NCBI RefSeq assembly: GCF_000400995.2
Contig: NZ_DF238897.1
Coordinates: forward strand, 214,319 to 278,318
Origin: Acidovorax sp. MR-S7
GTDB lineage: Bacteria > Pseudomonadota > Gammaproteobacteria > Burkholderiales > Burkholderiaceae_C
Length of the DNA stretch: 64,000 nucleotides
Direction of reading: 5' to 3'
The first letter of the stretch is position 1, and each line of letters begins with the position of its first letter. Both the position numbers and the translations under genes were made by a program. Of the stretch, positions 7,561 through 14,021 are shown in pieces. Under the pieces are notes generated by a model. The model did no database searches. It worked only from the letters and a program-made list of their open reading frames with translations, and was not told the origin of the DNA.

Positions 7561-8420
7561 GTGCACAACAAGCCGAAATCGACGCAGCCGCCCAGGAATA
7601 CGCGGAATTCCTGGCGAAATTCGAGGCCAAAAAGACCACCGACGATTGCTTCACGCCGCCTGAAGTGTTTGCTGCCGTGAATCGCTGGGCCGTCGAAGAA
7701 TACAGGCTGCACGGCAGGCGCATCGTGCGCCCCTTTCATCCGGGTGGGGACTTCGTTTGCTTCGACTACCGTCCAGGCGACGTGGTGCTGGACAACCCGC
7801 CATTTTCGATCCTATCGAAGATACGCTGCTACTACGATGAGCGTGGCATTGACTATTTCCTTTTCGCGCCCTCATTAACGCTGTTTAGCCTTCGCGCGCC
7901 GACGATGTTGGTGGTGGCCGCGGATGTCGAGTACGCCAACGGCGCGAAGATCAACACGTCGTTTATCACCAGCCTGCAGCCAGGCGTTCGCATCCGCACC
8001 GCTCCAGCATTGGCGCAAGCGCTGACAGATGCGCGGCCACCACGTAGGCAACGTGCGCAATACAGCTACCCCGCAAATGTGCGCAATGCCGCACTTTTGC
8101 AGCGCGTCGCAGCCGTAGATTTCAGTGTTGGCGCGGATGAGTGCGAATTTATCGACGCCATGGATTCGCAGCGCGCTGAGGGCAAAAGCGTTTTTGGTGG
8201 CGGCTATCTTTTGGCCGACGGCGTGGCCGCTGAACTTCGGGCCGCTGAACTTCGGGCCGCTGAACTTCGGGCCGCTGAGCTGACTCGTGCGCAAGACGCG
8301 ATTGAGTGGCGGCTGTCGGTTCGTGAGCTGGGAATCATCAAGCAACTCAACGATAGGGCTCTGCCCCGCGCACAGCCAGCAATAACGCTGTCGCTGTTCA
8401 AGGAGGCGAGCCATGGCTGA
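7557..8420 (+). CDS. NPPF-motif methyltransferase-like phage protein
   Basis: This 287-residue protein starts at a GTG that overlaps the previous stop and follows AAGGAGG. DDCFTPPEVF near residue 25 and VVLDNPPFSILSK near residue 80 match the layout of phage adenine methyltransferase-like proteins, where (D/N)PPF/Y is the catalytic motif IV. A typical SAM-binding FxGxG motif is not evident, so catalysis is uncertain. Residues about 224-242 are a four-fold AAELR repeat encoded by an exact 15-bp tandem repeat, probably a helical linker. Many proteins of this type are loosely named ParB or N6-methylase in databases. Confidence 0.6.
   Translation: MSAQQAEIDAAAQEYAEFLAKFEAKKTTDDCFTPPEVFAAVNRWAVEEYRLHGRRIVRPFHPGGDFVCFDYRPGDVVLDNPPFSILSKIRCYYDERGIDYFLFAPSLTLFSLRAPTMLVVAADVEYANGAKINTSFITSLQPGVRIRTAPALAQALTDARPPRRQRAQYSYPANVRNAALLQRVAAVDFSVGADECEFIDAMDSQRAEGKSVFGGGYLLADGVAAELRAAELRAAELRAAELTRAQDAIEWRLSVRELGIIKQLNDRALPRAQPAITLSLFKEASHG
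8226..8279 (+). repeat. 15-bp tandem repeat inside a coding region
   Basis: The unit GCCGCTGAACTTCGG occurs three times exactly (8226, 8241, 8256) and a fourth, diverged copy starts at 8271. It keeps the reading frame and encodes AAELR repeats. Copy number can change by slippage without frameshift. Confidence 0.9.
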
Positions 8421-8871
8421 AATCACCCCCAGCTTCCAGGGCGAAATTCAGCTGCGCCGATGGTCAGAGAGCAGCACGCAAGGGGTGCAGGTCACGCTCG
8501 CGTTGGCCGACTCCGACGACCTGGGCAAGTTCCGAGGCCTGGAGGGCAAGCGCTTCATGGCCGTGCTGGTGCAGATCGGTGACGACGAGCAGCCGGTGCC
8601 GCCGGAGCCTGCGAAGCCAGCGCCGCGCGAGCGCCTGGGCGACCTGGCATGGCGCGCTGTGCAGTGGTGCAAGGAGCCGGAGTTCATCGACTTCCTGAGC
8701 CTGCAGGAGCCTGGCATCGACTCCGAGCACGACGCTGCCGCCTACATCAAGCGTGTGTGCGGCGTGCAGTCGCGCAAGGAGCTGGACACCAGCCCTGCGG
8801 CGCGCACTGCATTCAACCAGCACATCCGTGGCCCGTACCACAAGCATTTGATGGCAAGGGGGCTGGCGTGA
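8413..8871 (+). CDS. hypothetical phage protein
   Basis: This 152-residue protein starts 12 bases after an AGGAGG site and overlaps the end of the methyltransferase-like gene. A beta-rich first half (IQLRRWSESS, VTLALADSDDLGKF) leads through a Pro-rich linker (PVPPEPAKPAPRE, about residues 58-72) into a helical C-terminal half with ERLGDLAWRAVQW. I do not recognise the family. The two-part layout suggests that the first half binds a partner, such as single-stranded DNA or another replication protein, but that is inference. Confidence 0.6.
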   Translation: MAEITPSFQGEIQLRRWSESSTQGVQVTLALADSDDLGKFRGLEGKRFMAVLVQIGDDEQPVPPEPAKPAPRERLGDLAWRAVQWCKEPEFIDFLSLQEPGIDSEHDAAAYIKRVCGVQSRKELDTSPAARTAFNQHIRGPYHKHLMARGLA

Positions 8872-8999
8872 GAGGGCGCGATTTCTGGCTCATCGTGGCC
8901 TGCATCTACCTCAGTCCCCACTTGCCGTGGCAGGCAGGCGTGACAACTGCGGTGCTCGCGCTCATTGAGGCGTACCGCTGCAGCGGTCGGGGTGATTGA
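8868..8999 (+). CDS. small putative membrane protein
   Basis: A GTG start overlaps the previous stop (GTGA), giving 43 residues, RGRDFWLIVACIYLSPHL followed by a second hydrophobic helix. It is short but keeps phage-like overlap with its neighbours and ends 1 base before ninG. It could be a small inner-membrane protein. Function is unknown. Confidence 0.45.
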   Translation: MRGRDFWLIVACIYLSPHLPWQAGVTTAVLALIEAYRCSGRGD

Positions 9000-9000
9000 C

Positions 9001-9594
9001 ATGGGGTTCCACCGCACAAGGTGCGCCCACTGCAAGGCGAAATTCACCCCCGAGCGCCCCAGCCAGATCGTGCACGTCGAATGCGTTGAGGCATGGACCG
9101 AGGCCCAGGCCGCCAAGCGCGAGAGGGCAGAGGCCAAGGCCGCCCGAGCTGCTGCGAAGGTGGAGAGGGCTGAGACACGCAGGAGGAAGGAGGCCATGAA
9201 GCGCCTTCCTGAGCTGATCGCCGAAGCGCAGGAGGCATTCAACGCCTACATCCGCGCCAGGGACGCCGGCCTGCCATGCATCTGCTGCGGCCAGCCCTTC
9301 GAGCCGATGAAGCCGGGCGGATCAGTGGACGCCGGGCACTTCCGCAGCCGTAGCAGTGCGGGGCACCTTCGATTCAACGAGGACAACTGTTTTGCACAGC
9401 GAAAGAACTGCAATCGCCCAGGCGGCACCACCTACGGCGCCTTCCGTGCGGGTGTCGTGGCACGCATCGGGGAAGCGCGCGTGGCCGCGCTGGAGGCAGA
9501 CAACGCCGTTCGGAAGTGGACGCACGACGAGGTGCGTGAGATACGCGACACCTACCGCCAGAAATTGAAGCAACTCACGAAAGGAACGCCATGA
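9001..9594 (+). CDS. ninG: NinG/Rap-like recombination endonuclease
   Basis: This 197-residue protein matches NinG (Rap) of lambdoid phages, a Holliday-junction/D-loop endonuclease that aids RecA- or Red-mediated recombination. It has an N-terminal CAHCK zinc motif, a long Arg/Glu-rich helix (residues 30-75), then CICCGQPF and a histidine-rich HNH-like core (DAGHFRSRS, NCFAQRKNCN), and a helical C-terminus. Length is as expected (about 200). It sits in the nin-type region ahead of the likely late regulator, as in lambda. The start at 9001 excludes an upstream extension that overlaps the small membrane protein. Confidence 0.85.
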   Translation: MGFHRTRCAHCKAKFTPERPSQIVHVECVEAWTEAQAAKRERAEAKAARAAAKVERAETRRRKEAMKRLPELIAEAQEAFNAYIRARDAGLPCICCGQPFEPMKPGGSVDAGHFRSRSSAGHLRFNEDNCFAQRKNCNRPGGTTYGAFRAGVVARIGEARVAALEADNAVRKWTHDEVREIRDTYRQKLKQLTKGTP

Positions 9595-9803
9595 CCGACA
9601 AACCCGACCTACCCCTGTCCGCCATCCGCGCCGCCGTGGACGATGCCGAGGACGAAGTGATGCAAGCCCTGCAGCGTTTCCGGGAGCGCACCGGCTTGGC
9701 GATCGTGGATGCCGAAATCGAGACGGTCACCAGCTGGCAAGGAGGTGACAGGCGCCCTGAACAAGTTCCCGTTCGCGTCCGCCTGACGCCGCAGAGCATT
9801 TGA
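9591..9803 (+). CDS. small phage protein
   Basis: This 70-residue protein overlaps ninG by 4 bases. It predicts a central helix (AVDDAEDEVMQALQRFRERT) and a C-terminal strand ending in RVRLTPQSI. It resembles small conserved proteins between ninG and Q in betaproteobacterial phages, but I cannot name a function. Confidence 0.55.
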   Translation: MTDKPDLPLSAIRAAVDDAEDEVMQALQRFRERTGLAIVDAEIETVTSWQGGDRRPEQVPVRVRLTPQSI

Positions 9804-9812
9804 AGGAGCCCC

Positions 9813-10379
9813 ATGATCCGCACCGACGAGCGATACACCACCGCCATCACCACCGACAACCTCAAGATGGACACGCGCGAGCACGCAGCCATAGGAGATG
9901 CGGACGTGCTCACCGCAGCCGCATGGGCACCGGCCCGGCTGGGGAGTGCATTGCTTCGCCTGGCATCGGAGTACGCCCGCCCCGTTCGTATGCAAGGCAT
10001 GTCGGCGTCCGACGCCATCCTGCTCATGGGGCAGCTCAAGACACTACCTGAGGTACGCAGGGAGTTGGCGATACAGCTCAAGGAATGGGGCCACGACAAG
10101 CCCGAGGACGGGGCGCTCGCAATCATCGCGTGGTGGCTGCACAAGGTATGCAGCAAGTGCGACGGCGTGCGGTACGAGGTGATACCCGGCACCGGGCGTA
10201 CGTCGGGACGGGCCTGCAAGGCGTGCAGCGGGACAGGGGAGGCGAGGTTGCCTCAGGGTGAGATGGGCAAGAGGGCGGCGAACTACATGGACGATTGCGT
10301 GCAGGTTGCGCGTCAATCCATCGGGAGGCGCCTGCGGCTGTCCATGTCCCCCAAAAATTCCACGACAGGGGGTGTTTAG
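9813..10379 (+). CDS. zinc-finger protein, possible Q-type antiterminator
   Basis: This 188-residue protein follows a GAAGGAG site. Residues 1-105 are helical. CSKCDGVRYEV and CKACSGTGE (about 113-145) form a DnaJ-like four-cysteine zinc finger, and a basic helix follows. Q antiterminators of the phage 82 type and some other late regulators have such a cysteine cluster. Its place downstream of ninG and upstream of the leader at 12640 is the Q position. If so, it would load on RNA polymerase near the promoter at 12611-12639 and let it pass the tandem terminators. This assignment is by position and motif only. Confidence 0.5.
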   Translation: MIRTDERYTTAITTDNLKMDTREHAAIGDADVLTAAAWAPARLGSALLRLASEYARPVRMQGMSASDAILLMGQLKTLPEVRRELAIQLKEWGHDKPEDGALAIIAWWLHKVCSKCDGVRYEVIPGTGRTSGRACKACSGTGEARLPQGEMGKRAANYMDDCVQVARQSIGRRLRLSMSPKNSTTGGV

Positions 10380-11080
10380 GCGGGTTTTTTGCGCAGCGCA
10401 TCAGCCAGTTCGCGCACATCGCCCAGCCGAACGCGGCTGATGGCCCGCCCGACGTGGGCTCCGGCCCGAGCCTGGGTGCGGACATCGCCAAAGGCGTGGG
10501 TGACCACGTCGCCGCGCGCAATGGCCGAACGCAGCGTGGCCTCTGGTACCCCGAATCGTTGGGCGGCGGCGGGGATGGTGGCCGTATCCTCCAGCAGCGG
10601 CAAGTAGCGCCACGTGGACACCCAGGCGGCCGCATCTTCCTCCGCAATCAGATAGGCGCCTTTGAGTCCATTTGGCGCGGCCGCCAATGTTCCGGCGGCG
10701 ATGTGATCGTAGATGCACCACACGGTGCGCCCGCTTTCACGCACCAGATCGGCCACCGTGCGGAAGCCAACAGGGGCAATAGCACGGGCGCGACCACCCC
10801 GCACCCTACCCTCACACTTTGCGCGCTGCGCTTCGGCGGCGGCGACCTGCGCGTATCGCGCCACTTCGGCGGGCTCGAACATCCAGATCAATTTACCGAA
10901 CACCAGCCGCCTCTCGCCCTTGAGTAACCCGGCGCGGCGATGCTTGCCGATGGTCTTGTATGACACGCGCGCGCGTTGAATCGCATCCTGCATCGTGAGC
11001 AGCCCAGTGCGTGCAACGGCCTCCGCGAACATCGCCGCTGCCGCCTCCGCCCCAGCCGGTTGGTGGTCAGCGAGGCTCAC
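10376..11080 (-). CDS. protein with three tandem excisionase-like helix-turn-helix units
   Basis: From the GTG at 11080 (overlapping the upstream TGA as GTGA) the protein has 234 residues. Three units repeat the pattern T-x3-A-x4-V-x3-(T)(I/L)-x3-h-x-x-G-x-L: LLTMQDAIQRARVSYKTIGK, FRTVADLVRESGRTVWCIYD and TATIPAAAQRFGVPEATLRS. Each is followed by a short wing-like strand. This is the fold pattern of Xis/MerR-like HTH_17 domains. A three-finger arrangement could bind a long, direct-repeat site. It is the last gene of a minus-strand cluster running against the phage operon. The function is unknown. Confidence 0.6.
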   Translation of the reverse strand: MSLADHQPAGAEAAAAMFAEAVARTGLLTMQDAIQRARVSYKTIGKHRRAGLLKGERRLVFGKLIWMFEPAEVARYAQVAAAEAQRAKCEGRVRGGRARAIAPVGFRTVADLVRESGRTVWCIYDHIAAGTLAAAPNGLKGAYLIAEEDAAAWVSTWRYLPLLEDTATIPAAAQRFGVPEATLRSAIARGDVVTHAFGDVRTQARAGAHVGRAISRVRLGDVRELADALRKKPA

Positions 11081-11322
11081 AGCGTCTCCAGCAGAGCCCG
11101 CACGTCGGCTTCGAATTGCGCGCGCGTGGCCACGCCCGGCTTGGTGATCAGGCTGTCGGAGCCAAGCAGGTAACGGGCGTGCGGCATCTTGTGTCCGGCG
11201 TACCGCACGCCGGGCCGCTCGCGCGTGTACACGACGGTGCCATCGCGGCGCTGGGTCACGCCCAGGCCGGTGCGCTGGCCGTCCAGCAGGATTTCGTCGG
11301 CGGTATCGATTTGCAAGCTCAT
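11077..11322 (-). CDS. small hypothetical protein of the minus-strand cluster
   Basis: This 81-residue protein starts at the ATG at 11322 (MSLQIDTADEILLDGQ). It is rich in beta strands in the middle (GTVVYTRERPGVRYAG) and ends in a helix. I do not recognise the family. It overlaps the triple-HTH gene by 4 bases, so the pair is translationally coupled. Confidence 0.5.
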   Translation of the reverse strand: MSLQIDTADEILLDGQRTGLGVTQRRDGTVVYTRERPGVRYAGHKMPHARYLLGSDSLITKPGVATRAQFEADVRALLETL

Positions 11323-11363
11323 GGTGTTCTCCAAGAGCGCCCCGGCAGGGCGCGGGGTTGTCG

Positions 11364-11657
11364 TCACTGGTTGACCGCGCGGACGGTGCCGTAGTCAATG
11401 ATCACGATGTCTCGGCGCGTGTCACCTTTTTTCGGCTGCGCTCCAATGATCACCAGCGCAGCATGGCCGCTTTCCGAAAGCTCCCGCGTCAGGCTCTTGT
11501 ACTCAGACCAACCTTGGGCCGCCATCTCAAATTGATCGAGAGTGTCAGCCGTATAGATCAGACCGTCCACCTCTTCGCCAAAGACCATGACCGAGCCGCC
11601 AAGTTCAGCGAAGTCTTCTTCGATTTGTTCGGGTGAGAGGTTGATTTGGTTTTGCAT
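11364..11657 (-). CDS. small hypothetical protein of the minus-strand cluster
   Basis: This 97-residue acidic protein starts at the ATG at 11657, preceded by AAGGAG at 8 bases. It alternates helices (SPEQIEEDFAELG, TLDQFEMAAQGW) and strands (ALVIIGAQ, DIVIIDYGTV), suggesting a compact alpha/beta domain. The acidic N-terminus resembles DNA-mimic or regulator-binding proteins only in charge. A strong promoter with an operator-like spacer lies just upstream at 11731-11759. The function is unknown. Confidence 0.55.
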   Translation of the reverse strand: MQNQINLSPEQIEEDFAELGGSVMVFGEEVDGLIYTADTLDQFEMAAQGWSEYKSLTRELSESGHAALVIIGAQPKKGDTRRDIVIIDYGTVRAVNQ

Positions 11658-11730
11658 GATGGGTGCTCCTTGTGGAACGCCAGGTACCGCCTGGACTCGG
11701 TGGCAATCAATCTCGATCACCATGAATGCA

Positions 11731-11759
11731 ATTATGCTTTGTTAGCGCTCTAACGTCAA
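11731..11759 (-). promoter_or_regulatory. promoter with operator-like spacer, minus strand
   Basis: On the minus strand TTGACG (11759-11754) and CATAAT (11736-11731) are separated by exactly 17 bases, which is near consensus for sigma-70. The spacer contains TTAGAGCGCTAA, a TTAG-N4-CTAA inverted repeat. A 12-of-14 match lies at 11981-11994, so both sites may bind the same regulator, possibly the ribbon-helix-helix protein encoded between them. Confidence 0.65.
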
Positions 11760-11971
11760 GTGTTTTTTGCTGCCCTATTCATTTTTTTTTGTGCATCAAG
11801 CAGGGCGGCGCTGATAACGCCGGTCTCCGAGCGGGCGTATCCGGCTGCGAGTAATTCAGCCAGCGCCTGGGCTGCGTCTGGCTGGAGCATGCCGCGAGGA
11901 ATTGCGCGCCCGCCAGCTGCTTTGAGACGTTCGCGAGATGCTGCTACTCGTGCGGATAGTGATGTTGCCAT
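11756..11971 (-). CDS. ribbon-helix-helix-like small protein
   Basis: This 71-residue protein has a basic N-terminus, a short strand around RAIPRGMLQP, and two helices (DAAQALAELLAAGYA, SETGVISAALLDAQ) with a turn between them, the ordinary pattern of CopG/MetJ-type ribbon-helix-helix repressors. It is the first gene of the minus-strand cluster. Two nearly identical operator-like motifs flank it, at 11742-11755 and 11981-11994, so autoregulation and control of the downstream genes are plausible. It could equally be an antitoxin, but no toxin partner is recognised. Confidence 0.55.
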   Translation of the reverse strand: MATSLSARVAASRERLKAAGGRAIPRGMLQPDAAQALAELLAAGYARSETGVISAALLDAQKKMNRAAKNT

Positions 11972-11980
11972 TCAGCAATG

Positions 11981-11994
11981 ATAGCGCCCTAACG
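11981..11994. promoter_or_regulatory. second copy of the TAGCGC-n-CTAACG motif
   Basis: ATAGCGCCCTAACG here matches TTAGCGCTCTAACG at 11742-11755 in 12 of 14 positions. It lies ten bases upstream of the ribbon-helix-helix gene start, a place where a bound protein would block transcription or translation initiation. Confidence 0.5.
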
Positions 11995-12048
11995 GAAAGG
12001 GCGGGCCTTATGCTCTTGCTTTCCTCAAAGAGGGCAGGGAAAATAGAC

Positions 12049-12082
12049 GAGCCCGTGAAGTGGTGGAACACGACACGGGCTC
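12049..12082. other. inverted repeat upstream of HNH gene
   Basis: GAGCCCGTG and CACGGGCTC form a perfect 9-bp inverted repeat with a 16-base centre in the 5' leader of the HNH-AP2 gene. No T-run follows, so it is more likely an operator or an RNA hairpin than a terminator. Confidence 0.45.
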
Positions 12083-12111
12083 TAACCAAACAACCTGTAC
12101 GAGAGGTCATC

Positions 12112-12636
12112 ATGGCTACCGCCAATCTTACTGCTGCTCGCCTGCGCCATCTCCTAGATTTCGATGCATGCACCGGGGTCTTTAGATGGAGGATCAAATG
12201 GTATCGGATGAATCCCGGAGATATTGCCGGAACCCCTGATGGCAGAGGCTATCAGAGTATCATGATTTCTAGAAAAGGGTACAGGAGCCATAGGCTAGCG
12301 TGGTTGCATGTGTATGGGGAATGGCCAGACGGCGACATAGACCATATCAATGGTGATAGGTCCGACAATCGGATTACGAATCTTAGGGTATGCACGAATG
12401 CCGAAAACGGACAGAATCGTGGTCTGAACAAAAACAACAAATCTGGCTACGTCGGTGTTTCATTCAATGCGCAAAGCGGTAAATGGCAGGCTCACATACA
12501 TGCTGACGGAAGGCGGCACCGATTGGGTGAATTCAGTGTCAAGGAAGATGCTGCCAGTGCATACGCCCGCGCCAAGGAGAATCTGCACCCATATCAGCCA
12601 GTACTAAGAATTGCACATAGCGAGTTCCATTCGTGA
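12112..12636 (+). CDS. HNH endonuclease with AP2 domain (second copy)
   Basis: This 174-residue protein starts after GAGAGG. It has the same layout as the gene at 3952: HNH core (RSHRLAWLH, GDIDHINGDRSDNRITNLR, residues about 55-105) and a C-terminal AP2 domain (SGYVGVSFN to LGEFSVKEDAASAYA). The base composition is clearly less GC-rich than its neighbours, a sign of recent arrival as a mobile homing endonuclease. It sits at the junction between the early region and the late operon. Its last codons overlap the candidate late promoter, so it may have inserted beside an essential control region. Confidence 0.8.
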   Translation: MATANLTAARLRHLLDFDACTGVFRWRIKWYRMNPGDIAGTPDGRGYQSIMISRKGYRSHRLAWLHVYGEWPDGDIDHINGDRSDNRITNLRVCTNAENGQNRGLNKNNKSGYVGVSFNAQSGKWQAHIHADGRRHRLGEFSVKEDAASAYARAKENLHPYQPVLRIAHSEFHS

Positions 12637-12639
12637 TAT
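12611..12639 (+). promoter_or_regulatory. candidate late promoter
   Basis: TTGCAC (12611-12616) and TGATAT (12634-12639) are separated by 17 bases. Transcription from about 12646 would give a leader of about 130-160 bases that ends at the tandem terminators before the late genes, as for lambda pR'. The promoter overlaps the 3' end of the HNH gene. Confidence 0.45.
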
Positions 12640-12644
12640 AGTAA

Positions 12645-12775
12645 AAGCGTCGATTGCACTGCCTGCTGAGGCAGTCGCGCGGCGAACCTCTGCCGAATGC
12701 CACCACGCCACAGCCTGGCGCACCGCCTGTAGCGACGTGGGGAGAAGTAGATGGGTGAACTCGCCCCCGATTTTT
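12645..12775 (+). ncRNA. candidate late leader RNA (6S-like of lambda)
   Basis: No open frame of interest lies here. The leader contains an ACTGCC/GGCAGT hairpin (about 12659-12676) and ends in GGGTG/CGCCC followed by a T-run. The lambda pR' leader (6S RNA) has the same plan: promoter, short leader and terminator that is read through only when Q is present. This reading is by analogy. Confidence 0.35.
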
Positions 12776-12776
12776 G
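12753..12776 (+). terminator. intrinsic terminator (first of tandem)
   Basis: GGGTG and CGCCC pair with an AACT loop, and the T-run in CCGATTTTT follows. The stem is short, so it may act together with the stronger hairpin that starts three bases later. Confidence 0.4.
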
Positions 12777-12778
12777 AA

Positions 12779-12809
12779 GCCCGCTAGCCGAAACGCTCGC
12801 GGGCTTTTT
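12779..12809 (+). terminator. intrinsic terminator (second of tandem)
   Basis: GCCCGC (12779-12784) and GCGGGC (12799-12804) form the stem and TTTTT follows at 12805-12809. It lies directly before the tRNA-like gene and ends leader transcripts unless antitermination occurs. Confidence 0.75.
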
Positions 12810-12815
12810 CGTTTC

Positions 12816-12917
12816 AGCCGTGTGCCCGAGAGGCCGAAGGGTGACCAAGCTAGAGGGATTGGCGTGGCGCTTGGGCCGATACGCTGGTCTCCCTGGGTTC
12901 GAATCCCAGCACGGCAA
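12816..12917 (+). tRNA. serine-type tRNA-like gene (anticodon uncertain, perhaps AGA)
   Basis: The D-arm (TGCCCGAGAGGCCGAAGGG) matches bacterial tRNA-Ser, the T-arm CTGGG-TTCGAAT-CCCAG is perfect, and AGCCGTG pairs with CACGGCA except at the first pair. A long variable arm is possible with GCGT/ACGC. The anticodon arm is irregular: CCAA pairs with TTGG but the loop has ten bases instead of seven. A T33 precedes AGA (12852-12854), a serine anticodon, but CTA at 12850-12852 overlaps it. No CCA is encoded. It may be a functional phage tRNA, a decayed tRNA or a decoy. Confidence 0.55.
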
Positions 12918-12928
12918 CTACCACCCCA

Positions 12929-12962
12929 GCCGCCCCGTAGCGATACCGGGCGGCTTTCTTTT
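12929..12962 (+). terminator. intrinsic terminator after the tRNA-like gene
   Basis: GCCGCCC (12929-12935) and GGGCGGC (12948-12954) form a 7-bp stem followed by TTTCTTTT. No gene follows for 240 bases, only non-coding sequence up to the XRE gene at 13206. Confidence 0.75.
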
Positions 12963-13205
12963 CGCCGCGCCCTGGGCGCATCCCCCAACATCCGCAAAGG
13001 ATGGCCAGCCCATGGGCGCGGCACCCCACTACCACCCGGCAGCCAGACGCCGGAGCCTTCGGGCAGTCTCCTACCCGTGAGCTGTCGCGGGCGATCTGGC
13101 GTACAGCGAAGCAAGCAATCCAGCGGGGCCAGAATAAGCCCCGTTTGCATTGGTGCAATTGGCTTAATGCTAAAAATTACCGCTCCAGTATATGCGCCAT
13201 GTATA

Positions 13206-13403
13206 ATGGATCGCATGAATGGAGCGGATTTGAAGGCGGCACTCAAGGAAATCGGCTGGTCGCAGGGCCGGCTGGCGCGTGAGCTGGGGGTTAACCCGGT
13301 CACTGTCAGCCGGTGGGCCACTGGTCAACTGGAGGTGCCCAGGTATGCGGTGGCGTACCTGCGCGTGTTGCGCCTGGCTGCCCAGATGCTGGGGGAAGAA
13401 TGA
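13206..13403 (+). CDS. small XRE-family regulator
   Basis: This 65-residue protein starts at ATG 13206 (MDRMNGADLKAAL), with a second possible ATG at 13215. WSQGRLARELGVNPVTVSRW (about residues 18-37) is a clear helix-turn-helix, and the C-terminus is a short helix. A TATAAT hexamer overlaps the first start codon. Its stop overlaps the next start (ATGA), coupling it to the ASCH gene. It probably regulates the module that follows or host/phage promoters elsewhere. Confidence 0.75.
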   Translation: MDRMNGADLKAALKEIGWSQGRLARELGVNPVTVSRWATGQLEVPRYAVAYLRVLRLAAQMLGEE

Positions 13404-13858
13404 AAGCTTTGTCAGTGCGCCAGCCGTGGGCCACGTTGCTGGTCGAGGGCGTCAAGACCATCGAGACGCGCACATGGGCGACGCCTTATCGCGGGCCGCT
13501 GGTCATTTGCGCCAGCAGCGCGCCGAAGGACATGTTTTGGTTCGACGCCGTGGACAAGGTGCATCGCCTGATGCACGCCGGCTGCATCATCGGCGTGGTG
13601 GACTTGCTCGATTGCAGGCCCATGACGGAGGATGACGAAGACGCCGCCATGTGTGACCTGTACGAGGGCGCTTATGCCTGGGTCGTGAAGACCCGGCACT
13701 TCTGCCGCCCTGACAAGGTGATTGGTCGGCTGGGGTTGTTCGACATTCCGGATGACAAGCTGGCTCCGATCGCCAACGACGATACGGACTGGCTGTTCAA
13801 CTATCCGCCCCCACAGGGGGCAATCAAATACACCGACAAGCGTCCGGTGTTTGAGTGA
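13400..13858 (+). CDS. ASCH-domain protein
   Basis: This 152-residue protein begins KALSVRQPWATLLVEGVKTI, the hallmark of ASCH domains (PUA-like fold, RNA or nucleotide binding). ETRTW and GPLVICAS follow. Phage ASCH proteins commonly sit near transcription or modification genes, and the related YqfB enzyme is an amidohydrolase of N4-acetylcytidine. No further domain is present. It is followed at once by a terminator, so it forms a two-gene unit with the XRE gene, and some transcripts may stop before the PAPS reductase gene. Confidence 0.8.
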   Translation: MKALSVRQPWATLLVEGVKTIETRTWATPYRGPLVICASSAPKDMFWFDAVDKVHRLMHAGCIIGVVDLLDCRPMTEDDEDAAMCDLYEGAYAWVVKTRHFCRPDKVIGRLGLFDIPDDKLAPIANDDTDWLFNYPPPQGAIKYTDKRPVFE

Positions 13859-13878
13859 GGCCCGCAAGGGCCTTTTTT
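13859..13878 (+). terminator. intrinsic terminator after ASCH gene
   Basis: GGCCC, GCAA loop, GGGCC and six T bases lie directly after the ASCH stop codon. It makes a start of the PAPS reductase gene at the GTG in 13855 unlikely and suggests that the module downstream is expressed at a reduced level or by antiterminated polymerase. Confidence 0.8.
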
Positions 13879-13904
13879 GTTGCTTCGACTGAAAGGGTTC
13901 CGAT

Positions 13905-14021
13905 ATGCGCGGACGAGTTCAATTTGCAAGCGGCCGCTCGGCCAGCACCATTCGCCGTGAGCGGGCAGCTATGCGTGCCCGTCGTGCTGGCCGTGGAGGC
14001 GCCGGATCGTCTGGTGGCTGA
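13905..14021 (+). CDS. short Arg-rich upstream ORF
   Basis: From an ATG with GAAAGGG eight bases before it, this frame encodes 38 residues (MRGRVQFASGRSASTIRRER and a Gly-rich tail). Its TGA overlaps the GTG chosen as the start of the PAPS reductase gene, so it may act as a translational coupler. It could also be the N-terminal part of a frameshifted gene. It is too short to name. Confidence 0.35.
   Translation: MRGRVQFASGRSASTIRRERAAMRARRAGRGGAGSSGG

Noticed and set aside
8226..8279. CRISPR array
   Set aside because: The 15-bp repeats are directly adjacent without spacers and keep the reading frame.
10376..11971. Toxin-antitoxin system
   Set aside because: A ribbon-helix-helix-like protein is present, but no partner with a toxin fold (RelE, HicA, PIN and similar) is recognised.
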